Source: Nitrospira sp. CG24A (lineage in GTDB: Bacteria > Nitrospirota > Nitrospiria > Nitrospirales > Nitrospiraceae). From it: a DNA stretch of 64,000 bases. Position 1 is the stretch's first letter. Each line of letters opens with the position of its first letter. Location of the stretch: the NCBI GenBank assembly GCA_002869925.2, contig NEWT02000020.1, positions 1 through 64,000 of the forward strand. The letters run 5' to 3'. Both the position numbers and the translations under genes were made by a program. Of the stretch, positions 35,986 to 44,083 are shown piece after piece. The notes beneath the pieces are model-generated. The model did no database searches, was not told where the DNA came from, and worked only from the letters and a program-made list of their open reading frames with translations.

Positions 35986-36226
35986 CGCCTCCCTCATTCC
36001 AGAACGATCGTCTGCTCGTCGAACGTGATCCTGCGCCTCGGTCCAATGTACAGGCTCGGGCCTCCTCATTCCACTCGTCATATTTTTCCCTGTCCGGCAA
36101 TCTTTTCCCAGCCATACCTCTCCACTCGGCATGGTTCTCTCGATCATCACAGCATCACCCGCATCGTATCTGTGCCATCGCGTTGAATTTGCAGCGTCAT
36201 GAGTGGCCGGTCGTTCACACGATCTA

Positions 36227-36242
36227 TGGCATACATGTTGCG
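36227..36242 (+). promoter_or_regulatory. Sigma-54 promoter of the flgF operon
   Basis: TGGCAT-N5-TTGCG with ten bases between GG and GC; 39 bases upstream of the flgF ATG. It has the same form as the sites before flgB and fliL. Confidence 0.72.
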
Positions 36243-36281
36243 AAGTGACATGCTCGAACGGCCTTATATGGAAGGGCATAT

Positions 36282-37049
36282 ATGAATCGAGCCATCTATC
36301 CCATTCTTTCCGGTGCACTCGCCCAGGAACGTGAGATGCAGGTCTTTGCCAATAATATGGCGAATGTGAATACAGCTGGATTTAAGCAAGACGACCAGGC
36401 GTTTAAGTCTGTCATGGCACGTGCGCAAGCTGCCATGCCGGCCTTGGCATTTCCAACTGGATTTGGCCAGCAGATCGGTGCCCGCCCGTTCGGTCCGGAC
36501 GAGCGTGTCTTCGTGGCCCCTCATGCGCTCCGTACTTCGTTTGAGGCAGGACGGATCAGGATTACCGGGAATCCGCTTGATACGGCGATCCAGGGAAGTG
36601 GGTTTTTCGAGGTGAAGACTCCTCAGGGCACACGCTATACCAGGAGCGGCATGTTCTCGCTGGACTCTCAGCGTCGATTGGTCACGAATTTAGGATATCC
36701 CGTGATGGGCACCAAGGGAGAAATCAAGGTTCCGCCTGGAGCAATCCAAGTGGGTGCGCAAGGAGGGATTGATGTCGATGGACGATCGGTCGCGACACTC
36801 AAGTTGATGGATTTCCCCGTGGATCACATGCCACAGAAGCATAGCGATGGGCTGTTTGCCTCGGACTCCGCCCAACCGGCGAAGAATCCGCAAGTTCAGG
36901 GAGGACACATTGAAGAGTCGAACGTGAACTCAATCGGTGAGATGGTCAAGATGATCCAAGGCATGCGGAACTATGAGTCGTCGCAGAAGCTGATTCAGAC
37001 GTTGGACCATATGGCAGAAGTCGCGATCCAAGATGTCGGACGAGTGTAG
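36282..37049 (+). CDS. flgF: Proximal rod protein FlgF
   Basis: Rod subunit of 255 residues. N-terminal axial motif (LAQEREMQVFANNMANVNTAGFKQDDQAF), the GNPLDTAIQGSGFFEVKTPQGTRYTRSGMF motif and C-terminal QGGHIEESNVNSIGEMVKMIQGMRNYESSQKLIQTLD. Longer N-terminal loop differences separate it from FlgG, which follows directly. First gene after a sigma-54 promoter. Confidence 0.95.
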   Translation: MNRAIYPILSGALAQEREMQVFANNMANVNTAGFKQDDQAFKSVMARAQAAMPALAFPTGFGQQIGARPFGPDERVFVAPHALRTSFEAGRIRITGNPLDTAIQGSGFFEVKTPQGTRYTRSGMFSLDSQRRLVTNLGYPVMGTKGEIKVPPGAIQVGAQGGIDVDGRSVATLKLMDFPVDHMPQKHSDGLFASDSAQPAKNPQVQGGHIEESNVNSIGEMVKMIQGMRNYESSQKLIQTLDHMAEVAIQDVGRV

Positions 37050-37054
37050 TAAAA

Positions 37055-37120
37055 CCGTGAAGCGTATGTCGTGAAGCGTCGTTCGTTTCTGGATTTGGAC
37101 GCTTCAGGCTTCACGAACGG
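37055..37120. repeat. Intergenic stem-loop word repeat (GTGAAGCG type)
   Basis: Words CGTGAAGCG (twice) on the left face GACGCTTCAGG and CTTCACGAACG on the right. It fills the gap between flgF and flgG. Related in design and partly in sequence (CGTGAA...TTCACGAACG ends) to the repeats at 12409, 42417 and 43958. Confidence 0.65.
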
Positions 37121-37141
37121 CGAGAGACGCAGGAGGTTTCT

Positions 37142-37933
37142 ATGATTCGAGCGATGTGGACGGCGGCGACTGGAATGACCGCCCAACAGATCAATGTCGA
37201 CACGATTGCCCACAATCTGGCGAACGTCAATACGAACTCATTCAAACGCAGTCGAGCAGAGTTTGCCGATTTACTGTATCAGGTCCAACGCATGCCGGGG
37301 ACTAATGCGTCGAACGTCGGAGTGTTTCCTGTCGGCATCCAGATTGGGGCGGGAGTGCGTCCCGTGACGGTGGCCAAGGAATGGATGCAGGGAAACATGC
37401 GGCAGACGAATAACGAACTGGACCTGGCGATCGATGGCGCGGGGTTTTTCCAGGTTTCTCGGCCTGATGGGACAGTCATGTATACCCGCAACGGCTCGTT
37501 CAAGCGTGACAACGTCGGAAATCTCGTCACCGGAGACGGAGATCTTCTGAATCCCGTCATCACGATCCCATCAGGGGCGTTGAAGCTCGACATCGGCCAA
37601 GATGGCACCGTATCCGTCTTACTCCCCGGCGTGACCCAGGCGTCGCAGGTGGGCCAGATCCAGTTGACGAAGTTCGATAACCCGTCCGGGCTTGTGGCGA
37701 TGGGAAGTAACCTATTTCTCGACAGTTTTGCCTCGGGCCCTCCGCTTCAAGGGACCGGAGGCTTCTCAACCGGATTTGGCACGATCCAACAGGGTTTCCT
37801 CGAAAGCTCCAACGTGAACCTGGCCGAGGAAATGGTCAACATGATCATTGCGCAACGCAGCTATGAGATTAACTCGAAAACCATTCAAGCCTCCGATGAA
37901 ATGATGTCGATCGCGAACAATCTGAAGCGGTAA
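37142..37933 (+). CDS. flgG: Distal rod protein FlgG
   Basis: Rod subunit of 263 residues, highly typical: TAATGMTAQQINVDTIAHNLANVNTNSFKRSRAEFADLLYQ at the start, NNELDLAIDGAGFFQV, and the end QGFLESSNVNLAEEMVNMIIAQRSYEINSKTIQASDEMMSIANNLKR. AGGAGG precedes the ATG. The promoter-distal partner of flgF. Confidence 0.98.
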   Translation: MIRAMWTAATGMTAQQINVDTIAHNLANVNTNSFKRSRAEFADLLYQVQRMPGTNASNVGVFPVGIQIGAGVRPVTVAKEWMQGNMRQTNNELDLAIDGAGFFQVSRPDGTVMYTRNGSFKRDNVGNLVTGDGDLLNPVITIPSGALKLDIGQDGTVSVLLPGVTQASQVGQIQLTKFDNPSGLVAMGSNLFLDSFASGPPLQGTGGFSTGFGTIQQGFLESSNVNLAEEMVNMIIAQRSYEINSKTIQASDEMMSIANNLKR

Positions 37934-37959
37934 GTGCGTTGCACGAAGGAGTGTTTCTT

Positions 37960-38769
37960 ATGACCATACCCCGTTCATTCACGCAGCTTGCACTCGTGGC
38001 CTTCATGTGTTGTGGCCCCATCCTGACAGAGGCTGTTGGACTGTCGTCGGCACAACCAGTATCCGCCGGGGAAGCTGGTGGCTCCGAGCATCGCTCAGGG
38101 GTGAAGCGTAGCGAATCAAGGCTGGTGGTTCATCAGCTGCATCCGGAACACATCCAACAGAGTATTTTGCGGGTACTTGAGCAAGAGATGGCTGGGAAGG
38201 TTCAATCTATTCATGCTGTGGTGATCGACCCACTTGATCCGATGACCATTCCTTCAGGCGAGATTGGCTTGAGGGTTTCTCCGAACGGGGCTCAAGAAGG
38301 ACTCGGCCGCCGTGGATTTCTTGTTCAGATCAACATGAATGGAAAGCCGTGGCAGACGATAGATGCCATTGCCGATGTATCGGCGTCCATCGATGCCGTC
38401 GTCCCGACGCGAGTCATGCAGATCGACAGCGTGATCGACGCAGAGGATGTGGCGGTCCATCGTATTAAACTCACGGATTTGGACCATCAACTGCTGACGA
38501 ACCTCAAGGATGTCATTGGGAAGAGCGTGGCGCGGCCGTTACAGCCGAATAACCCTATTCGTTTAGGAATGCTGAAGAAACCGTACGCCGTGCGCAAGGG
38601 AGATCGTGTGTCCATTGAGGCGAGGCATGGGGGCCTCTCGATTCAGGTGGTCGGCTTGGCCAAGTCAAGCGGGGAACTCGGACAAACCGCTACGGTGGCC
38701 AATGTCGATTCAGGCAAAGAGTTGCGTGCGAAGATTGTCGGGCCTGGAGCCGTTCGTGTTGAATACTAG
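37960..38769 (+). CDS. flgA: P-ring assembly chaperone FlgA
   Basis: Periplasmic protein of 269 residues: signal peptide (about 1-31), variable middle and C-terminal SAF domain (PTRVMQIDSVIDAEDVAVHRIKLTDL...NNPIRLGMLKKPYAVRKGDRVSIEARHGGLSIQVVGLAKSSGELGQTATVANVDSGKELRAKIVGPGAVRVEY). It escorts FlgI during P-ring formation. ATG 37960 has AAGGAG eight bases upstream; an in-frame TTG at 37939 is less likely. FlgH follows at once. Confidence 0.93.
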   Translation: MTIPRSFTQLALVAFMCCGPILTEAVGLSSAQPVSAGEAGGSEHRSGVKRSESRLVVHQLHPEHIQQSILRVLEQEMAGKVQSIHAVVIDPLDPMTIPSGEIGLRVSPNGAQEGLGRRGFLVQINMNGKPWQTIDAIADVSASIDAVVPTRVMQIDSVIDAEDVAVHRIKLTDLDHQLLTNLKDVIGKSVARPLQPNNPIRLGMLKKPYAVRKGDRVSIEARHGGLSIQVVGLAKSSGELGQTATVANVDSGKELRAKIVGPGAVRVEY

Positions 38770-38897
38770 CAAGATGCGAAAAAAAACCACCAGCGGCGTT
38801 CTCGCATCGCTCAGAGGCTCAACGTACCGAAGCGTACGCCTCGCCTCTTCGCTCGCTGCGGCCTTGCTGGACGGTATTTTTGAGCATCTTGCAGCTG
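38766..38897. repeat. Dispersed palindromic element, copy B (inside flgH)
   Basis: About 125 bases with inverted ends (AGATGCGAAAAAAAACC on the left, GGTATTTTTGAGCATCTTG on the right). It shares CCAGCGGCGTTCTCGCATCG and TGCGGCCTTGCTGGACGG with copy A at 17862. Its internal frame starts at ATG 38774 (MRKKTTSGVLAS) and continues without interruption into the flgH lipoprotein signal. Confidence 0.75.
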
Positions 38898-39571
38898 TGA
38901 CGGTGAGCCTATTGACGGTCGCGCTGCTGAGCTATGGCTGCTCGTCATCGCCACCAAAAACCGACTCGAAGCCCACGGTTGCTTCCTTGCCGGTGCCAAA
39001 AACACTGGGGTCTCTCTGGCAAGAAGAGAATGGTCGCGCCTACCTCTATGAAGATATGCGGGCCATGCGTGTCGGAGATATTCTCACGATAAAAATTATT
39101 GAAAAGCATAAGGGATCGAAGTCCGCCGACACTGGAACTCAGCGGGATTCTACAATTCAAAATAGTCTGGCAGGCAGTGCTATCGGATACATCGGTATTC
39201 CCGGCATACGCCTCGGCGGCGAAGCGAGACGAGGGCTTGGTATCGATGCGAGCGCCTCGAACAAGTTTGAAGGCAAGGGGACCACGAATCGTGAAGGAAC
39301 CTTGACGGGGACCATTTCTTCCATCGTCACGGAGGTGCTGCCCAACGGCGACCTGCGGATTGCAGGACGCCGGGAGGTGACGGTCAACAGTGAAAAGCAA
39401 TTGATGACGATCGCGGGGATCGTGCGACGGGTCGATGTCGATACTAAGAATACGGTGCTCTCGTCTGCGATTGCGGATGCCAAGATCGAGTATTCAGGGC
39501 TCGGTGTGCTGGATGACGTTCAACGGCCTGGATGGCTCGTTCGGGTGCTGGATTGGATCTCCCCATTCTAA
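38774..39571 (+). CDS. flgH: L-ring lipoprotein FlgH
   Basis: Outer-membrane L-ring protein of 265 residues. The FlgH domain is clear: GSLWQEENGRAYLYEDMRAMRVGDILTIKIIEKHKGSKSADT, the glycine-rich middle, and NTVLSSAIADAKIEYSGLGVLDDVQRPGWLVRVLDWISPF. A hydrophobic stretch ending LLSYGC (Cys about residue 56) is the lipid-attachment site. The only positively charged N-region in frame (MRKK...R...R) comes from dispersed repeat copy B, which supplies ATG 38774 right after the flgA stop; GTG 38897 is an alternative start but leaves an N-region without charge. The 55-residue leader is unusually long. Confidence 0.88.
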   Translation: MRKKTTSGVLASLRGSTYRSVRLASSLAAALLDGIFEHLAAVTVSLLTVALLSYGCSSSPPKTDSKPTVASLPVPKTLGSLWQEENGRAYLYEDMRAMRVGDILTIKIIEKHKGSKSADTGTQRDSTIQNSLAGSAIGYIGIPGIRLGGEARRGLGIDASASNKFEGKGTTNREGTLTGTISSIVTEVLPNGDLRIAGRREVTVNSEKQLMTIAGIVRRVDVDTKNTVLSSAIADAKIEYSGLGVLDDVQRPGWLVRVLDWISPF

Positions 39572-39591
39572 CGGTGAAGGAGGTACGACTC

Positions 39592-39861
39592 ATGACATAC
39601 ACGATGAGAGGAACGACAGCCGCTCGTAGGAATCGCATGGCCACAATGAGGTCATTGCAGTTGATGGTGGTGAACGGAGTCATACGCCGTGCAGAGGTAT
39701 TCCCCCATCGAAATCTTGATAAATACGTCGATCTTGATGCGGATCCAGAGGCGTCATTGTCATCACTCTCGGCCGTCACGCCTGATCAACACAGTTGGTT
39801 CGCCCGGTTTTCTAGCCGGCCGGCCGATTCATCTCTTACGCATGCGAGAAACGCGACATGA
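39592..39861 (+). CDS. Small unknown flagellar-operon protein (89 residues)
   Basis: I do not recognise this family. The ATG follows AAGGAGG at ideal distance and the stop overlaps the flgI start by ATGA, so it is a real, coupled gene between flgH and flgI. The product is basic in its first half (many R, with MRGTTAARRNRMATMRSL) and has an acidic central patch (LDKYVDLDADPEA); there is no signal peptide or membrane helix, so it should stay in the cytoplasm unless exported by the type III system. A role in L/P-ring or rod assembly is only a guess from position. Confidence 0.75.
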   Translation: MTYTMRGTTAARRNRMATMRSLQLMVVNGVIRRAEVFPHRNLDKYVDLDADPEASLSSLSAVTPDQHSWFARFSSRPADSSLTHARNAT

Positions 39862-40991
39862 TACGAGCAAAGACGGGCATTGGGCTGGTGGTATTGGGGA
39901 GCCTTCTCTGGGCGATGCCGGCAAATGCGGTTCGCATCAAAGACGTCGGATCGTTCGAAGGCGTTCGCGACAACCAGTTGATCGGCTACGGCCTCGTTGT
40001 CGGGTTAGATCGAACCGGTGATCAGGTCATCGGCGGGCAGTTCACAATTCAGGCGATGATGTCGATGCTCAACAAGATGGGCATCAACCTCGTGATCGAT
40101 CCGATCCAGTTGCTGACACGCAACATTGCCTCGGTGATGGTGACGGCCAAGCTGCCGCCCTTCGCAAAGCCAGGCTTGACGCTCGATGTGCTGGTTTCAT
40201 CAATGGCGAATGCCAAGAGTTTACAAGGCGGCACCTTGCTGCTTACCCCGCTGAAAGCGGCAAATCAGCAAGTGTATGCTGTGGCGCAAGGACCGGTTTC
40301 AATCGGGGGGTTCTTGGGAGGAACGGGTGGAGCAGGCGGGTCTACTACCACCAAGAATCATCAATCCGCCGGGATCGTACCTGGTGGCGCCATCATTGAA
40401 AAGGACGCCGGCATTGATATTGAATCGTGGGAAACCGTCTCGGTGCTGCTGCGTCACCCGGATTTTACGACGGCAATCCGGACGACGGAAGCGATCGACG
40501 GGGTATTTGGCAAGGGGAGTGCCATGGCCGTGAATTCCGGGCTTGTTCGGGCGTCGATTCCGGCAGCGTTTCGTGGGCGAGTTGTGGAATACATTGCCAC
40601 GATCGAAGGGTTGGATATCAACGTCGATATGCCTGCGAAAGTCGTTGTGAATGAACGGACCGGTACCGTGGTGTTGGGGGAACATGTTCGTATCTCTACC
40701 TGCGCCATTTCCCATGGCAATCTTACAATCTCGGTGAAGAATACGCTTAATGTGTCGCAGCCCCCGGCTCCATTGATTGGATCAACTGGTGGCCAGACGA
40801 CTGTGACCGAAGACGTGCAAACCGAAGTAAAAGAGCAGGAATCCAGACTCGTGGTAGTGGATGAAACGGTTACACTCGGGGAAGTGGTACGGGCGCTGAA
40901 CGCTGTCGGGGTGACCCCCAGGGATTTGGTTGCAATCCTCTCAGCGCTTAGAGCAGCCGGAGCCCTTCAGGCTAATCTTGATGTTGTGTAG
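39858..40991 (+). CDS. flgI: P-ring protein FlgI
   Basis: Periplasmic ring protein of 377 residues with a signal peptide (1-24, cut near MPANA-VRIKDV). Conserved blocks include RDNQLIGYGLVVGLDRTGDQ, SVMVTAKLPPFAKPGLTLDVLVSSMANAKSLQGGTLLLTPLKAANQQVYAVAQG and the C-terminal VVRALNAVGVTPRDLVAILSALRAAGALQANLDVV. Length as expected. Confidence 0.97.
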   Translation: MIRAKTGIGLVVLGSLLWAMPANAVRIKDVGSFEGVRDNQLIGYGLVVGLDRTGDQVIGGQFTIQAMMSMLNKMGINLVIDPIQLLTRNIASVMVTAKLPPFAKPGLTLDVLVSSMANAKSLQGGTLLLTPLKAANQQVYAVAQGPVSIGGFLGGTGGAGGSTTTKNHQSAGIVPGGAIIEKDAGIDIESWETVSVLLRHPDFTTAIRTTEAIDGVFGKGSAMAVNSGLVRASIPAAFRGRVVEYIATIEGLDINVDMPAKVVVNERTGTVVLGEHVRISTCAISHGNLTISVKNTLNVSQPPAPLIGSTGGQTTVTEDVQTEVKEQESRLVVVDETVTLGEVVRALNAVGVTPRDLVAILSALRAAGALQANLDVV

Positions 40992-41025
40992 ATAAAGCAA
41001 TGAATTATTTAAGTAATATACATAC

Positions 41026-41415
41026 ATGAATCACGATTTCTCGATGCTCGGCTCGATCGGCAACATGGCTGACGCTCAACTGAGTGTGTTGCCGGCACAA
41101 CCGGCACTCGTCCAGGGTCGGCAGGGGAAGCCAGCCGACCTCAAGGACGCAGCCCATGAATTTGAAGCCTATTTTATCTCTCATCTGTTGAAAGTAATGA
41201 GAGAAACAGTTCCTAAAGGGGCGTTGGAGAACAAGGGAGGGGCGTACTTTTACTCCTTTTATGACCAAGAAATCGGGAGGTTAGCCTCCGAAGCGGGAGG
41301 GATCGGCCTGGCAAAAATGATTCATGAATACACAGAAAGTCATGCTCACTCACTCAAGTTTTCGGAACCGATCGCCGATACAATAGTCGACAAGGATCAT
41401 CGCCCCAGCGGCTAG
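41026..41415 (+). CDS. flgJ: Rod-binding protein FlgJ (N-terminal domain only)
   Basis: A 129-residue protein with the rod-binding domain (LKDAAHEFEAYFISHLLKVMRETVPKGALENKGGAYFYSFYDQEIGRLASEAGGIGLAKMI). The muramidase domain of enterobacterial FlgJ is absent, which is common in other phyla where a separate lytic enzyme is used. It follows flgI by 34 bases. Its 3' end contains the sigma-28-like promoter for flgM. Confidence 0.9.
   Translation: MNHDFSMLGSIGNMADAQLSVLPAQPALVQGRQGKPADLKDAAHEFEAYFISHLLKVMRETVPKGALENKGGAYFYSFYDQEIGRLASEAGGIGLAKMIHEYTESHAHSLKFSEPIADTIVDKDHRPSG
41354..41381 (+). promoter_or_regulatory. Sigma-28-like promoter for flgM
   Basis: TCAAGTTT-N12-GCCGATAC inside the end of flgJ, 84 bases before the flgM start. 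The -35 half is identical to that at csrA. A late promoter for flgM matches its dual expression in other bacteria. Confidence 0.65.
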
Positions 41416-41465
41416 CGGTTGCCGGAATGAATTCGTAGACGACAGTACTGAGAGGAGTCATCATC

Positions 41466-41768
41466 ATGCAGATCTCCGGTCATGGTAAGCCAGATTATCT
41501 TGCGAAGATTCTGCTCGGGATTCAGGGAGCTGATGGTGTCAGTGCGAAGCCGCTACCACCACAGGGTGGGCACCAGGATCGGGTGCAGATCTCAGATCGA
41601 GCGAAGGAGATCCAACGGATTAAGGCGTTGGCTGATCAGCCGGATGCTGCACGAGAAGAGCGAATCGCACAGATTAGCCGATCGGTCGACGCCGGCACCT
41701 ATACGGTGTCAGGGAAACATGTTGCCGATGCACTGATCCGTCAGACACTCACCGACGCGGTTCTCTGA
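41466..41768 (+). CDS. flgM: Anti-sigma-28 factor FlgM
   Basis: Protein of 100 residues with the FlgM C-terminal region (DRVQISDRAKEIQRIKALADQPDAAREERIAQISRSVDAGTYTVSGKHVADALI). It binds FliA until the hook is finished and is then exported. Ribosome binding site GAGAGGAG upstream. It is followed by flgN-flgK-flgL as usual. Confidence 0.93.
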   Translation: MQISGHGKPDYLAKILLGIQGADGVSAKPLPPQGGHQDRVQISDRAKEIQRIKALADQPDAAREERIAQISRSVDAGTYTVSGKHVADALIRQTLTDAVL

Positions 41769-41789
41769 CAGGTTAGGCAGGCACGATCA

Positions 41790-41832
41790 ACAGGCTGAAG
41801 GCCCGGAGCCCTGAACACGGCAGCCTATATAC
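41790..41832. repeat. Short copy of the GGCTGAAGG word repeat
   Basis: AGGCTGAAGGCC...GGAGCCCTGAACAC...CAGCCTATA resembles the repeats at 45788, 50343 and 61225 in order of words, but it is shorter and more decayed. It lies between flgM and flgN. Confidence 0.45.
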
Positions 41833-41891
41833 CACCTCGCACGTCTCGCAGGAATACAGAACGAGATCCATTCTCACGGATACCAAGAACT

Positions 41892-42401
41892 ATGCAGGAC
41901 TTCGTCACGGCCCTCCAGCAATTAGATCACATCCTGCGTCGAGAGGAAGTCCATTGCGATGCGCTGGCAGAGAATATTCAACGAGAACGACAGGCCCTTC
42001 GGACCATGACATTGACCGACATGGCTGAGGTGACTCATCAGCGAGCTGAATTGTTGGATGGTCTATTTTTGCTCGAAACGGAACGGGCGGCATGGGTCAC
42101 GCGGCTCGCTGATCGTTGGAATCTCAACCCGTCAGCCATCTCGCTGAGTGTCATTCTGGAACGGGTTGAGAGGGCCGAGGCGCAGCGGTTGGAGACATTG
42201 TATACCAGGATGGCCGGGAAGATCCGGGGGCTCCGTCATGAGATCTCCATCAATGCCGGCATCTTGAATAGTCTTCAAGTATTCATTGCGAAGGGCTTGA
42301 ACGTTGTACGACAGACGGCGACTCCTCTGGAACTGTATTCAGGAGCAGGAAGGTCTCGCGATTGTGGTATGGATGCACTGATGTTCCGCCAAAAAGGCTA
42401 G
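41892..42401 (+). CDS. flgN: FlgK/FlgL export chaperone FlgN
   Basis: Helical cytoplasmic protein of 169 residues with the FlgN pattern (long N-terminal helix LQQLDHILRREEVHCDALAENIQRERQALRTM, then LLDGLFLLETERAAWVTRLADRWNL, and the C-terminal helix GILNSLQVFIAKGLNVVRQ). It escorts hook-filament junction proteins to the export gate. Placed directly before flgK. Confidence 0.85.
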   Translation: MQDFVTALQQLDHILRREEVHCDALAENIQRERQALRTMTLTDMAEVTHQRAELLDGLFLLETERAAWVTRLADRWNLNPSAISLSVILERVERAEAQRLETLYTRMAGKIRGLRHEISINAGILNSLQVFIAKGLNVVRQTATPLELYSGAGRSRDCGMDALMFRQKG

Positions 42402-42402
42402 A

Positions 42403-42538
42403 CAGGATGTTGAGAACCGTGAAAGATGAGGCGTGAAACGTAAAAAGTAGGATGCCGAGTGCTCTTCATCTGAAACCTTTCACCTGGTACGTTTCACGAA
42501 CGACGAGGACGGATTTTTTGAGCATCCTGCGTTTGCAG
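42403..42538. repeat. Composite repeat: palindromic element ends around a GTGAAA word repeat
   Basis: The left end (GGATGTTGAGAACC at 42406-42419) and right end (GACGGATTTTTTGAGCATCC at 42508-42527) match the ends of the dispersed palindromic element, but the middle is a GTGAAA-type stem-loop (42417-42503) whose loop GATGCCGAGTGCTCTTCATC matches the loop of the repeat at 43958. It separates flgN and flgK. Confidence 0.6.
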
Positions 42539-42554
42539 CCTGGTAGAGGGCCGA

Positions 42555-43946
42555 ATGGGAATTAATAGACTGGTAGACATTGGCAAATCCGCGTTATTCA
42601 CCGCCCAGCAGGCGATTACGGTTGCGGGACATAACATCGCAAATGTCAATACGCCGGGGTTTTCCCGACAACAGGTCAGGCTGGCAGAGAATAGGCCTGA
42701 GAACGGATCTCCGGGCCAGATTGGCACAGGTGTGCACGCCGAGAGTATCCGCCGTTCCTATGATTCCTTTATCGAAGGTCAACTCCTCGCCTCGCGTGAG
42801 CGGCTAGGAGAGTTTACCGCTTCAAGCAACGCCCTGGCTCGACTGGAGCCGCTGTTTGGGGATGCCAATAATCAAGGCATCGGGGCGGGGCTCAATGAGT
42901 TTTTTGGAGCGCTTCAGGATGTGGCGACCAACCCGAACGACTTGTCTGCCAGGACCGTGCTCCTCTCCAAAGCCACAGCGCTCGCGGGCCGATTCAATCA
43001 GTCCGCTGCCGACTTGACTGCCGCGCAAGAGTTTCTCGATCGTCAGGTCGGGCAGACCATCACGGACGTCAACCGCCTGACCTCTCAGATCGCGAACTTG
43101 AATGCCGAGATTGCCCGCGCTGAGTCCACGGGGCAACAGGCCAATGACCTGCGCGATGCACGAGGGGTCGTGCTTGCCAATCTGGGCGAGTTGATTGAGA
43201 TTTCATCGATAGAAGACACCACAGGCCAATTGACCGTCTTTGCAGGGCGCGGACATATCCTGGTGGACAAAGAGCGGACTTACCAATTGGTTGGAGTTCA
43301 GGATCTCAGCAATAATGGATTGCTCGATGTGCAGTATGATGCAGGAGCAGGGCCGACGACGAGTGTGGCGCCGGTCATTCAAAGCGGGCGGCTCAAAGGG
43401 CTCCTTGACGTTCGGGATCAGACCATTCCGACATTGCGGACATCCCTCGACACATTGGCCTCGGAAGTTGTCACGCAGGTCAATCAACAACATCGACTGG
43501 GGTTCGGACTCGATGCCTCGACCAATCAGGATTTTTTCGCGCCGACGGGGACGACAGCGAGCACCATCGCTGTCTCGGTGGCGAATGCCAGGCAGATTGC
43601 CGCGTCATCGACCGCGATAGGTGTGCCGGGCAATAGTGCGAATGCCTTAGCCTTGGCAGGCCTTCGGAACAGTGATATTGCTGCGTTCGGTAATGTGACC
43701 TTTCAAGAGTATTACAGCACGATTGCCGGGAGTTTCGGCTCGACGGCACAAGGCGCCGACGGGAATCTCAAGGCGCAAGAAATTCTTCAGAGCCAATTGA
43801 CCTCCCATCGTGCGGCCGTCTCCGGAGTATCGATGGACGAAGAGCTGGCGAATCTCCTTCAATATCAACGGAGTTTTGATGCGGCTTCGCGGTTGATTGT
43901 CGTAGCGGACGAGCTGTTTCAAACCATCTTGTCTCTCAAGCGATGA
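42555..43946 (+). CDS. flgK: Hook-filament junction protein FlgK (HAP1)
   Basis: Axial protein of 463 residues. N-terminal LFTAQQAITVAGHNIANVNTPGFSRQQVRL, the coiled region, and C-terminal VSGVSMDEELANLLQYQRSFDAASRLIVVADELFQTILSLKR are diagnostic. Slightly shorter than the enterobacterial protein because of a small variable domain. Followed by flgL. Confidence 0.96.
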   Translation: MGINRLVDIGKSALFTAQQAITVAGHNIANVNTPGFSRQQVRLAENRPENGSPGQIGTGVHAESIRRSYDSFIEGQLLASRERLGEFTASSNALARLEPLFGDANNQGIGAGLNEFFGALQDVATNPNDLSARTVLLSKATALAGRFNQSAADLTAAQEFLDRQVGQTITDVNRLTSQIANLNAEIARAESTGQQANDLRDARGVVLANLGELIEISSIEDTTGQLTVFAGRGHILVDKERTYQLVGVQDLSNNGLLDVQYDAGAGPTTSVAPVIQSGRLKGLLDVRDQTIPTLRTSLDTLASEVVTQVNQQHRLGFGLDASTNQDFFAPTGTTASTIAVSVANARQIAASSTAIGVPGNSANALALAGLRNSDIAAFGNVTFQEYYSTIAGSFGSTAQGADGNLKAQEILQSQLTSHRAAVSGVSMDEELANLLQYQRSFDAASRLIVVADELFQTILSLKR

Positions 43947-43957
43947 ACGGGGTCATT

Positions 43958-44048
43958 CGTGAAAAGTGAAAGGTGAAAAGTGAGACGTAGAATTGCCGAA
44001 TGCTCTTTGTCTGAAACTTTTTACTTTTTACCTTTCACCTTTCACGAA
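43958..44048. repeat. Intergenic stem-loop word repeat (GTGAAA type)
   Basis: Left words CGTGAAAAG, TGAAAGG, TGAAAAGTGAGACG face ACTTTTTACC, TTTCACC, TTTCACGAAC; the loop contains TTGCCGAATGCTCTTTGTC, shared with the copy at 42417. It lies between flgK and flgL. Confidence 0.7.
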
Positions 44049-44083
44049 CAACCCAGGATCTTCTCTGAAAGGGGAGCGTGACC

